Source of the DNA: Desulfatitalea tepidiphila
Lineage (GTDB): Bacteria; Desulfobacterota; Desulfobacteria; Desulfobacterales; Desulfosarcinaceae
Reading direction: 5' to 3'
NCBI RefSeq assembly: GCF_001293685.1
Contig: NZ_BCAG01000003.1
Location: forward strand, 310,001-374,000
DNA length: 64,000 bases
This document shows positions 15,354 to 23,163 of the stretch, piece by piece; within the stretch, counting starts at the first letter, position 1, and each line of letters begins with the position of its first letter. The notes under the pieces were generated by a model, which saw only the letters and a program-made list of their open reading frames with translations, did no database searches and was not told the DNA's origin. Position numbers and translations under genes: made by a program.

Positions 15354-16273
15354 TGACAGAAAGTGTATTAGAAAAGGTAATGAAAGCCGGCCATATTGCT
15401 GTTACGGGCGAATGCGGCCCCCCGCGGGGCGCAATGCCGGAAAAGGTCAAGGAGAAGGCCGAATTGCTTCGCGGTTACGTGGATGCCGTCAACATTACGG
15501 ACAACCAGACCGCAATGGTGCGCATGTCGAGTTTCGCTGCCAGCATGATCCTGAAGCAAATCGATATGAACCCCGTTTTGCAGATGGTGTGCCGGGACCG
15601 CAACCGGTTGGCCATGCAGGCCGATATCATCGGTGCTTACAGCCACGGCATCAACACCATGTTGTGTCTGTCCGGCGACCACATGAAGTTCGGCGATCAT
15701 CCCATGGCATCGGGTGTGTTTGATCTGGATTCCATCCAGATGATTCAGATGGTGCGCAAGATGCGCGATGAGGGCAAATTTTTCGGAGGGGCCGAGATCA
15801 AGGGCGCGCCCAAGATGTTTATCGGTGCTGCGGCCAACCCGTTTGCCGATCCATTCGAGCTGCGCGTGGCCCGACTGGCCAAGAAAGTGCGGGCCGGTGC
15901 CGATTTTATTCAGACCCAGTGCATTTTCAATGTTGACAAGTTCGAGCAATGGATGAAAGGTGTGCGCGAGCGGGGTCTGCACAAAGAGACCTATATCATG
16001 GCTGGTATCACCCCGATGAAATCCGTTGGCGCGGCCAGGTATATGAGAAACAAGGTACCCGGGATGGATGTCCCCTCTGAACTGGTCGATCGCATGGCCA
16101 AGACGCCCAAAGAGAAGCAGGCCCAGGAAGGCATCGACATCTGCGTCGAGACCATTAAGCGGGTCCTGGACATCGAAGGGGTGGCCGGAGTTCACATTAT
16201 GGCCATCGAATGGGAATCTGCGGTGCCCGAAATCGTCGAACGCTCTGGACTCTATCCGAGGCCGCAGGTATAG
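15350..16273 (+). CDS. metF: Methylene-tetrahydrofolate reductase, MetV-coupled (MetF-2)
   Basis: This 307-residue MetF-family enzyme is predicted to make 5-methyl-THF in the methyl branch of the Wood-Ljungdahl pathway, or run in reverse during complete oxidation of acetyl-CoA. It shows HIAVTGECGPPRG (conserved Glu), CRDRNRLAMQADI, FGGAEIKGAP and AGADFIQTQCIFN. It is read from ATG 15350, which overlaps the metV stop. The linked HdrA and MvhD genes suggest the electrons come from a bifurcating or ferredoxin-linked module rather than directly from NADH. This is the last gene of the core C1 block. Confidence 0.93.
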   Translation: MMTESVLEKVMKAGHIAVTGECGPPRGAMPEKVKEKAELLRGYVDAVNITDNQTAMVRMSSFAASMILKQIDMNPVLQMVCRDRNRLAMQADIIGAYSHGINTMLCLSGDHMKFGDHPMASGVFDLDSIQMIQMVRKMRDEGKFFGGAEIKGAPKMFIGAAANPFADPFELRVARLAKKVRAGADFIQTQCIFNVDKFEQWMKGVRERGLHKETYIMAGITPMKSVGAARYMRNKVPGMDVPSELVDRMAKTPKEKQAQEGIDICVETIKRVLDIEGVAGVHIMAIEWESAVPEIVERSGLYPRPQV

Positions 16274-16348
16274 AGGCATCGGGACGATCCCCGATCGATT
16301 GGGGTCGGCACCGTTTTGAACACAAATCGATCAAGGAGGTCTCACACC

Positions 16349-16732
16349 ATGAGTAGCAAACAATTGGTACTGGTCGTCGACGATGACCCGGATCTGGTGG
16401 AATCGGTCAGCATGAAACTGGAAAGCCGAGGCTACCGTGTGGCCAAAGCCTATGATGGCGTGGAAGCCTGGGACAAGATCAAAGCTGAGCGGCCGGCCCT
16501 GGTGATTCTGGACGTCATGATGCCCCGTAAGAACGGGTACGTGCTGTGCAACGAAATCAAAAACGATCCCGACTATAAGGACATCGTGGTGGTTCTGCTG
16601 ACGGCCGTGGCCGATGCGGTGCCCAACACCAGCTACACCCACATGGACGGGAAGAACACTTTGGCCGATGATTTTATTCCCAAGCCGATCGATCTGGATA
16701 AATTGATGGAGATCGTCGCGGATAATCTCTAA
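16349..16732 (+). CDS. Stand-alone CheY-like response regulator
   Basis: This 127-residue receiver-only protein starts at ATG 16349 after AAGGAGG. It has the acidic pair in VVDDDPDL, phospho-acceptor Asp55 in VILDVMMPRKNG, the conserved Thr in LLTAVAD and the Lys in FIPKPIDLDKL. A small insertion around YTHMDGKNTLAD is seen in many PleD/CheY-like receivers of sulfate reducers. There is no output domain. It sits between metF-2 and two ACT-like proteins and a kinase, so it is probably a phospho-relay partner of that kinase (inference). Confidence 0.9.
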   Translation: MSSKQLVLVVDDDPDLVESVSMKLESRGYRVAKAYDGVEAWDKIKAERPALVILDVMMPRKNGYVLCNEIKNDPDYKDIVVVLLTAVADAVPNTSYTHMDGKNTLADDFIPKPIDLDKLMEIVADNL

Positions 16733-16807
16733 CGGCTATTGTATCCGGTCAGGTCTTGTCTCCTCCGTACGACGATTAGACGGTTCGGCCGGCCACGGAT
16801 TTGTTTT

Positions 16808-16840
16808 CGCCGGCAGTCCTTCACTTCGGGGCTGCCGGCG
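16808..16840 (+). promoter_or_regulatory. GC-rich hairpin between receiver and ACT genes
   Basis: CGCCGGCAG (16808-16816) and CTGCCGGCG (16832-16840) form a perfect 9-bp stem with a 15-base loop. No T run follows on the plus strand, so it is not a clear intrinsic terminator. It may reduce read-through or stabilise the upstream mRNA. Confidence 0.35.
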
Positions 16841-16957
16841 AGACAGACCGTGCGCCCGAAATTTGCCGGCCTGGTCGTCCGCACAGAGGGGCATCCGAAT
16901 GGGCCTCCGGCACCGTCTCTTGCCGACTATCGGCCATGATAGGGGTTGGTCTTCGAT

Positions 16958-17476
16958 ATGACCGAAAAGCTTTCCATCAATGGCCTCAAGCTCAGCGAAC
17001 CCCTGGCCCTGATCCAGGTTCATGCGCCTCATGCGACCGTTGGTCTCTTGTCTCCTTTCTGCCGCCTGCTGGCCCAACACCATGTCAACATCGCGTTCAT
17101 CACAACGACCGCTGCCATCGATTCGCAGCCGGTGGTATGCTGCATCGATGCCAAGGATCAATCGGTCGTCGAAGCCTTGACCGAGCAACACGAACGGCTC
17201 AGGGGATACGTCCATTTCTGCGGACGTGTCGGTGTCGTCACCTTCTATCCACACCATGCCAACCTCAAGTTCATGGGATTGGCCCTGCAAGTGTTCAGCC
17301 GAAACGGCATCAAGGTCCACGCTCTGGCCTCCTCGATCTCGGCTCTCAGCTTCGTGGTCGATTTCGATCGGCTGGAAGAAGCCGGCCGGCTGCTCGTCGA
17401 AGGTTTTCAATTACCTGAAAATGCCTCGCCGTTAAGGACGGATTTCAAAGTCCGTCAGGAAAGGCGGCCCGTATGA
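16958..17476 (+). CDS. ACT-like domain protein
   Basis: The product of about 172 residues appears to contain two ACT-type units. The first has LLAQHHVNIAFITTTAAID (about 40-60). The second has VGVVTFYPHH and ALQVFSRNGIKVHALASSISALSFVVDF (about 95-135), which reads like the regulatory domain of aspartate kinase. ACT domains bind amino acids or other small ligands. No kinase catalytic part is present. The start could be TTG 16946 or ATG 16958; I use the ATG, preceded by AGGGG. It lies directly before a second ACT-like gene and a PAS kinase, so it may be the sensory input to that kinase (inference). Confidence 0.75.
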   Translation: MTEKLSINGLKLSEPLALIQVHAPHATVGLLSPFCRLLAQHHVNIAFITTTAAIDSQPVVCCIDAKDQSVVEALTEQHERLRGYVHFCGRVGVVTFYPHHANLKFMGLALQVFSRNGIKVHALASSISALSFVVDFDRLEEAGRLLVEGFQLPENASPLRTDFKVRQERRPV

Positions 17477-17563
17477 TCCGGCCGGATCGCCATGCGGGGA
17501 GAGATCGGCCGGCCAGGTCGCCGATCCGGGTGCCTACAGCAGCCCGGGGAGGGATGGGAAACG

Positions 17564-18076
17564 ATGGAAACCATTGCCGTTTATTGGGAATCTAGAATTC
17601 GGACCTACGGATTTCATCTGTGCGAGGCGCTGCGGCTCTGCCGGATCGATATTGCACCGGAAAAGATGGCGCAGTGGGGGCAGGCCCTTCAATCCATGGC
17701 CGATCAGGGGCCGGTCTTCCAGATGGTTTGGGCCCAAGGCGGCCAGGGGGGCACGACCCGGTTTTTCCTGTTGAGCGATGAGATCCATTGGGGTAGGTTG
17801 AGTCCCTTTTTGGATCGTCAACTGGCAGTGGGCAACGCGTTGGTCATGGGGGACCCGATCCGTGTGGATCTGCTGTTTCTCCAGGGGCCGCACTACGGCG
17901 ATCGATATGGCGTGCTGGATTTTACCCTGACGCCACTGTTCGAGGCGCAAATCCCCATTCTGGCCGTCGCCTGCTCGGTGGCCACGATTTATCTGGTTCT
18001 GCCGACCGGTTGGGGCGGGCAGGCCAAAGCGCTGCTCACGGACGCATTCGAGATTCCTCGTCATGTGCGTATCTGA
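17564..18076 (+). CDS. Second ACT-like protein of the signalling block
   Basis: This 170-residue protein starts at ATG 17564 after GGGAGGGATGGGA. The N terminus (TIAVYWESRIRTYGF) and the C-terminal core (LDFTLTPLFEAQIPILAVACSVATIYLVLP) fit an ACT-like beta-alpha-beta arrangement, and the final strand resembles aspartokinase regulatory halves. It has no signal peptide or catalytic motif. It follows another ACT-like gene and precedes the PAS kinase with a 57-bp gap. Assignment to the ACT superfamily is moderate; the ligand is unknown. Confidence 0.6.
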   Translation: METIAVYWESRIRTYGFHLCEALRLCRIDIAPEKMAQWGQALQSMADQGPVFQMVWAQGGQGGTTRFFLLSDEIHWGRLSPFLDRQLAVGNALVMGDPIRVDLLFLQGPHYGDRYGVLDFTLTPLFEAQIPILAVACSVATIYLVLPTGWGGQAKALLTDAFEIPRHVRI

Positions 18077-18133
18077 CGCATGGCGACGCCGTTGGCGTCA
18101 TGGGTTCGATCCAGAGGAGTTGGAGACCGGACG

Positions 18134-19627
18134 ATGAATCAGAAACTGATGAATGAGCTCGACTGGCGCTTGCGGGTGTTCGATTCCCTCTCCTTTCCCA
18201 CCCTCATTCTAAAGCCGGACAAGACCATCTTATCGGCCAACCAGATCTTTTTGCAGCGCCACGGCCTCACCCTGGATCAAATTGTGGGCAGGCATTGCCA
18301 TGAGGTGTTTTACAACGCGCACACATGCCCGAACAAGGTATGCCCTTTTCAAAAAGTATTGACCGAGAAAAACGGTACCACCGTTATGCGGCGGCATACC
18401 ACCCGGACCGGTAAACGGCTCTATGAGGACCGGGTCTTTTCGCCTATTCTGGACGAAAATGGCGAGGTCGCCTATATCATGGAGAGCGTCCGTGATGTCA
18501 CCCGTCAGAAGAATCTGGAGCTGGCCCTGAAAGAGACCGAGGCCTTTCTCGAAAAGGTGATTCTCGGTTCTCCCATCGCCATCGTCGCCGCCGACCGCTA
18601 CGGTCATATCCTGCTCATGAACCCGGCCGCCGAAGAGCTGTTCGGGTATAGCAATCCTTTTGCCGTGCGCCATGTTACCGCGGATCAGCTCTATCCCCCC
18701 GGCACGGCCAGCCAGATCATGCGTTTTCTGGAAGATGCCCAAGGCAAATTGCCGAGCATCAAAACCACGATACGCAATGCCCAGGGGGAAAATATCCCCG
18801 TGGATCTGACGGCTTCGATCATCTACGAAGACGGTGAGGCGGTGGCTACCGTGGGCATCTATACCGATCTGCGCGAGAAGCTGGCCGTGGAGAAACAGCT
18901 CAAGGAGGCCCAGGCCCAGTTGGCCCAGTCCGAGAAGATGGCCTCGCTGGGGCAGCTCGCCGCCGGGGTGGCCCACGAGATCAACAACCCGCTGACCGGT
19001 ATCCTGTTTTACGCGACCCTTCGGTTGGAAGGCATGGACCACGACGACCCCGAGCGGGCCGATGTGCAGGCGGTGATCGACGATGTGAAGCGCTGCCGCG
19101 ACATCGTGCAGAATCTTCTGGCCTACAGCCGGCAATCGAGTCCCATGAAAGATATGATCCAGCTCAATACGCTCGTCGACCAGAGCATCAATCTGATCCG
19201 GGACCCGAAGTTGTTTCGCAATATCGAGATCGAACGTATCTTTTCAGATGAGATGATGATGTTGCATGTGGATAAAAACCAGATCAGCCAGGTGATCATC
19301 AACCTGGTGATCAATGCCGTGCACGCCATGCACGGCGACGGCAAGTTGACCTTGAGTACCTATCGGAACAAATTCGAAGGAAAGGCTTTTCTTGAAATCT
19401 CCGATACCGGATGCGGCATTGCCGCCCAGGACTTGCCGAAAATATTCGATCCGTTTTATACGACCAAGGCCCCCGGCGAAGGCACCGGCCTGGGCTTGAG
19501 CACGGCCTATGGGCTGCTCAAGGAGAACAGGGGAGAGATTCGTGTAAAAGAGACCGGCAGTTCGGGGACGACCTTTATCATTGAATTCGAGCTCTATTCG
19601 AGTGCCCAGGACCAAGATTTGGATTAA
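18134..19627 (+). CDS. PAS-PAS sensor histidine kinase, cytosolic
   Basis: This 497-residue kinase has no membrane segment. PAS1 (about 12-130) carries a cysteine-bearing insert (HCHEVFYNAHTCPNKVCPF), and PAS2 is at about 145-255. HisKA follows with His281 in GVAHEINNPLTGIL, then an HATPase domain with NLVINAVHAMHGDG, DTGCGIAAQDLPKIFDPF and GTGLGLSTAYGLL. It starts at ATG 18134. The cysteine-rich PAS recalls the one in the sigma-54 activator at 8131-9555, which suggests related redox or metal sensing (inference). Its gene is 12 bp before the receiver-kinase hybrid, so the two likely act together. Confidence 0.9.
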   Translation: MNQKLMNELDWRLRVFDSLSFPTLILKPDKTILSANQIFLQRHGLTLDQIVGRHCHEVFYNAHTCPNKVCPFQKVLTEKNGTTVMRRHTTRTGKRLYEDRVFSPILDENGEVAYIMESVRDVTRQKNLELALKETEAFLEKVILGSPIAIVAADRYGHILLMNPAAEELFGYSNPFAVRHVTADQLYPPGTASQIMRFLEDAQGKLPSIKTTIRNAQGENIPVDLTASIIYEDGEAVATVGIYTDLREKLAVEKQLKEAQAQLAQSEKMASLGQLAAGVAHEINNPLTGILFYATLRLEGMDHDDPERADVQAVIDDVKRCRDIVQNLLAYSRQSSPMKDMIQLNTLVDQSINLIRDPKLFRNIEIERIFSDEMMMLHVDKNQISQVIINLVINAVHAMHGDGKLTLSTYRNKFEGKAFLEISDTGCGIAAQDLPKIFDPFYTTKAPGEGTGLGLSTAYGLLKENRGEIRVKETGSSGTTFIIEFELYSSAQDQDLD

Positions 19628-19639
19628 AGGAAAGATGCT

Positions 19640-21133
19640 GTGACCGATACCCACCAACAACCGCAGCCGGGCAATGCCTGTGTAGATGGTTTCCAGAAGA
19701 CGAGTGTGCTGATTGTCGATGACGAGGAGCGGATTCGCCACGTTTGCACCCAGATGCTGACCAAAGAGGGATACGATGTGGCCCAGGCGGCAAACGCCGA
19801 CATCGGGCTGGAGATGGTCGCCCAGCGCCATTTTGATATCATATTGCTGGACCTGCTCATGCCGGGCATTTCCGGGCTGGAGGCCCTGGAACAGATTCGG
19901 GAGATGCACCCGGATACCGTGGTGATCGTTATCACCGGCTACGCCACCCTGGATCACGCCGTCAACGCCATGAAGAACGGTGCGTTCGACTTCGTTTCCA
20001 AACCTTTCTCCCCCCAGGACTTGCGCATAGTGGTCTCCAAGGCCATCGAGCACATCCGTACGTTGCAGGATATCACCAACGAAAAGTCGCGGGTCCGCAC
20101 CATGATCAACCATCTGGCTGGCGGCGTCATGGCCACCGATAACTGCAAGGTGGTGGCGCTGGCCAACCATGCCTTCCTCAACTTCGTCGATCACCGCGGT
20201 GAAACCCCCATCGGAAGGCCGGTCACCGACCTGGTCAAAGATCAAAAAATTCTTGCCATGATCGATCAGGCCCTGGCCATGCCGGGAGACCAGTTTGCCG
20301 AATTGAACGATGAAATCACGGTTGCATCTGGAGCTGATGGCGAGGAGCGCATCATCGAGGTTCGCTGTGTGCCGTTTCGGGACCGTCTGGACCGCAACCT
20401 GGGCACCATTACCGTCATGCACGATGTGACGGCCCTGAAGCGCATGGATCAGATGAAATCGGAATTCGTCGCCATGGTCAGCCATGAGATCCGGGGGCCG
20501 CTCAACTCCGTCCTCATGCAGCACAAGGTCATTCTGGACGAACTCGCCGGCGAGATCACCGAAAAGCAACGCGAGATTTTGACCCGCGCCTATGACAAGA
20601 TCAGCGCGCTGGTGGAATTGTCCACCGAGCTGCTCGATCTGGCCAAGATGGAGTCCGGGCTGATCGCAGTGGATAAAGAGAGGCTGCAGTTAGCGTCGAT
20701 ATTGGAAGATCAGCTGGCTTTTCATCTGCCCAAGGCACAATCCAAATCGATCGCTCTGGAGTTGATCCCGTTGCCTGAACTGCCGCCGGTCCTGGCCAAT
20801 CGCAGGAACATGGAAGAGGTGTTGTCCAACCTGATCACCAACGCCATCAACTATACCCCCGAAGGCGGCCGCGTGGCCATCGGTGCGGAAATCGACGGGC
20901 TCTTCGTCTGCATGAAAGTCAGCGACACTGGTTATGGGATTCCAAAAGAGGAGCTGGATCAAATCTTCAAACGCTTCTACCGGGTCAAAACTGAAAAGAC
21001 CCGTCTCGTAATCGGCACTGGCCTGGGGCTGCCCATCGTGAAAAAAATCGTGGAAACGCACAATGGCCATATTCAGGTGCAAAGCGAAGAGGGCCAAGGA
21101 AGTACTTTTACTGTTTGCATCCCGGCGGCCTGA
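19640..21133 (+). CDS. Receiver-PAS-histidine kinase hybrid
   Basis: The 497-residue product is read from GTG 19640 with an AAAGGAAAG site. An N-terminal receiver (about 14-130) has Asp71 in ILLDLLMPGISG, then a PAS-like segment (about 155-265). HisKA follows with His282 in AMVSHEIRGPLN, and HATPase has NLITNAINYTPEGG, DTGYGIPKEELDQIF and GTGLGLPIVKKIVETH. This order (receiver first) suits an enzyme that accepts phosphate from another kinase, such as the one encoded 12 bp upstream. It closes the signalling block that follows the C1 genes. The output target is not in the window. Confidence 0.9.
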   Translation: MTDTHQQPQPGNACVDGFQKTSVLIVDDEERIRHVCTQMLTKEGYDVAQAANADIGLEMVAQRHFDIILLDLLMPGISGLEALEQIREMHPDTVVIVITGYATLDHAVNAMKNGAFDFVSKPFSPQDLRIVVSKAIEHIRTLQDITNEKSRVRTMINHLAGGVMATDNCKVVALANHAFLNFVDHRGETPIGRPVTDLVKDQKILAMIDQALAMPGDQFAELNDEITVASGADGEERIIEVRCVPFRDRLDRNLGTITVMHDVTALKRMDQMKSEFVAMVSHEIRGPLNSVLMQHKVILDELAGEITEKQREILTRAYDKISALVELSTELLDLAKMESGLIAVDKERLQLASILEDQLAFHLPKAQSKSIALELIPLPELPPVLANRRNMEEVLSNLITNAINYTPEGGRVAIGAEIDGLFVCMKVSDTGYGIPKEELDQIFKRFYRVKTEKTRLVIGTGLGLPIVKKIVETHNGHIQVQSEEGQGSTFTVCIPAA

Positions 21134-21142
21134 ACACTATTT

Positions 21143-21285
21143 CGTGTCCATCCACAAATGTCCAATTTGCCCGATATCTGCGTTGCGCGAAAAATTTAAT
21201 CCTCGGAATATCGCCTATATACCTGCGGTTAAATTTTTCGTGCGCCTTGATCTCAACCAAATTTGCCTATTTGTGGACGGACACT
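21143..21285. repeat. Long inverted-repeat element
   Basis: The region between the hybrid kinase and the NUDIX gene is almost wholly one imperfect hairpin. Outer arms 21144-21159 and 21269-21284 (TGTCCATCCACAAAT against its complement, with one mismatch) enclose a second pair (GCGCGAAAAATTTAA near 21185 and its counterpart near 21228-21245). It includes one copy of the ATATCTGCGTTGCGC motif that recurs elsewhere in the window. It may act as a convergent-gene terminator or be a small non-autonomous repeat. Confidence 0.6.
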
Positions 21286-21712
21286 ATATAGCGCTTCTGT
21301 CGATATCGGTTGGCCCGCTTTTTTGCCGTGCCAACCATTCGGCGCCCTCGCCCAAGGCACGGCGCGCCTCTTCGAAGGACAAGACCTGTAGGGCATCCTC
21401 ACCGTCGACCCATTTCGCCGTCCTGTTTTCCATGGCCTGAATTTCCGCTACGGCTTGGACGAGATAGTATTGGGCGATCACCCTTTCGCCTGATTTTTGG
21501 AAACATTGCAGACTCAACGGTGCGACGATGTTGCCCACCACACCCGCCTCTTCGCAAAGTTCGCGCAATGCTGCCGCCTCGGCATTTTCGCCCGCCTCGA
21601 TATGCCCCCGAGGCAGAACCCAGTGAGCACCGGTGGATGACGACACAATGAGGAACAGTGGTCGACCATCCGTGAATCGGAACGTTACGGCGCCGGCATG
21701 GGTCATCTTCAT
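21284..21712 (-). CDS. NUDIX hydrolase
   Basis: This 142-residue protein contains the full Nudix box GHIEAGENAEAAALRELCEEAG (about 37-58; pattern G-x5-E-x7-REUxEExG), which binds the divalent metals for cleavage of nucleoside diphosphates linked to another group. The preceding HWVLPRG strand resembles diadenosine-tetraphosphate hydrolases (inference). I start at ATG 21712 (MKMTHAGAV), where the fold begins. A longer reading adds 21 unrelated residues. It is convergent with the hybrid kinase across the inverted-repeat element and divergent from the FrhB-like gene. The substrate is unknown. Confidence 0.88.
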   Translation of the reverse strand: MKMTHAGAVTFRFTDGRPLFLIVSSSTGAHWVLPRGHIEAGENAEAAALRELCEEAGVVGNIVAPLSLQCFQKSGERVIAQYYLVQAVAEIQAMENRTAKWVDGEDALQVLSFEEARRALGEGAEWLARQKSGPTDIDRSAI

Positions 21713-21978
21713 GGGATTGGCCTTTCGTTGATCATTTTGATGAACAGCATTCGGAATAGTCGAATATTGATGCATCTGTACAAGGTCTTTTCCGTAAATG
21801 TTGGAATCCTGCTTTCCTTGTGCCGATAGTTACGCTAAAATATTTTTGTTTAGTTATTGCCAGGGTCTTTCCAGCTCTCGGTGGGCTGCACGGAGAGGCG
21901 CCAAAATGTACGTCGTTCGGTGCCGTTATCCGATCGTCCACTTCATTTATCGTTATATCTATCATAACAGGGGGGCAC

Positions 21979-23127
21979 ATGCCACGGGTGTTCGGCTCGA
22001 CTGAATTGATCGAAGATGTCCATCGCAGAGAACTTTGCATCGGATGTGGGGCGTGTGTCGAATTGTGCCCTTATTTCAAAAATTACAATGGCAAAACCGC
22101 CCAGTTGTTTCCATGTACACTGCCCCAGGGACGGTGCTTTGCCTATTGTCCGAAAGCCGAGGTGGACCTGAACGAGATCTATCAATATGTTTGGCATATG
22201 CCTTATGACGGCAGTGCCTTGGGGCCCTACCGAACGATCCTGGCCGCCAGGGCAGGCGGTCAGATGGCGCCGGGTCATTACCAGGGCGGGGGGACCGCTT
22301 CGGCTCTGATGGCCTTTGCGATGAAGTCCGGGCGGGTCAAGGCCGCTGCCCTGACCCGGCGGGAAGCTTTGACGCCGGTGCCCGAGGTGGTGACCGACTG
22401 GACGCAGGTTGCCCGATTGGCCGGTTCCAAATTTATGGCAGCGCCGACCCTGGCGGGTTTAAACGCCGCGGTTCGTCAGGGGCAGCGGGATCTGGGGGTG
22501 GTCGGGACACCCTGCCAGATGTTGGCGGTTGCCCAGATGCGAATGAATCCATTGGGAAAGCCGGAGCATGAGGTGCCAGTGGCCTTGACCGTCGGCCTCT
22601 TTTGCAATTGGTCCCTGGATACCCGTCAGTTGATCGATTTGCTGGTTCAAAAGGTGGATATTGCCGACATTCGTGGCATGGACATTCCTCCACCGCCGGC
22701 CAATACGCTGGTGTTGGAGACGTCCCGTGGGCCTGTGGAGGTCTCCCTGAACGACATCAAGCCGCTTATCCCGCACACCTGCTTTATCTGCCTGGATATG
22801 ACCGCCGAACTGGCCGATGTGTCGGTGGGCATGTACGAAGGACGCAAAGGATGGAACACCTTGATCGTCCGCTCAGACAGAGGGGCACAACTGGTCGATG
22901 ACGCGGTCGCCGCCGGCTTTCTGGAGACAGAGGCCATGCCCGATGAGAGCGTGACCCATTTGTCAAAGGCGGCCGTTGCCAAGAAAGAGCGGTCGTTGCG
23001 CATGCTGATTCAAAGGCAGCTGATCCATACCAGCAATCAGACCAAAGACGGGACAGACGACGGGCCGCGTCCGGCCTTGCGCATGTCTCAGGAGGTGGTC
23101 GAGAAGATCCTGCCGCCAAAGAGATGA
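21979..23127 (+). CDS. FrhB/FdhB-family F420H2 dehydrogenase or hydrogenase beta-subunit-like protein
   Basis: This 382-residue protein is read from ATG 21979 after AGGGGGG. The N terminus has a ferredoxin-like cluster (CIGCGACVELCP from Cys20, plus CTLPQGRCFAYCP). The body follows the FrhB_FdhB pattern, with GGGTASALMAFAMKSG, DLGVVGTPCQM and a C-terminal HTCFICLDMTAELADVSVG. The family uses Fe-S centres and a flavin to oxidise or reduce deazaflavin F420 or ferredoxin. No hydrogenase or formate dehydrogenase large subunit is next to it, so it is an orphan here. It could accept electrons from another soluble redox complex such as the HdrA module. Confidence 0.85.
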   Translation: MPRVFGSTELIEDVHRRELCIGCGACVELCPYFKNYNGKTAQLFPCTLPQGRCFAYCPKAEVDLNEIYQYVWHMPYDGSALGPYRTILAARAGGQMAPGHYQGGGTASALMAFAMKSGRVKAAALTRREALTPVPEVVTDWTQVARLAGSKFMAAPTLAGLNAAVRQGQRDLGVVGTPCQMLAVAQMRMNPLGKPEHEVPVALTVGLFCNWSLDTRQLIDLLVQKVDIADIRGMDIPPPPANTLVLETSRGPVEVSLNDIKPLIPHTCFICLDMTAELADVSVGMYEGRKGWNTLIVRSDRGAQLVDDAVAAGFLETEAMPDESVTHLSKAAVAKKERSLRMLIQRQLIHTSNQTKDGTDDGPRPALRMSQEVVEKILPPKR

Positions 23128-23163
23128 TGGGCATCGCCGCGAGATGCCTTGTCGGGACCTACC

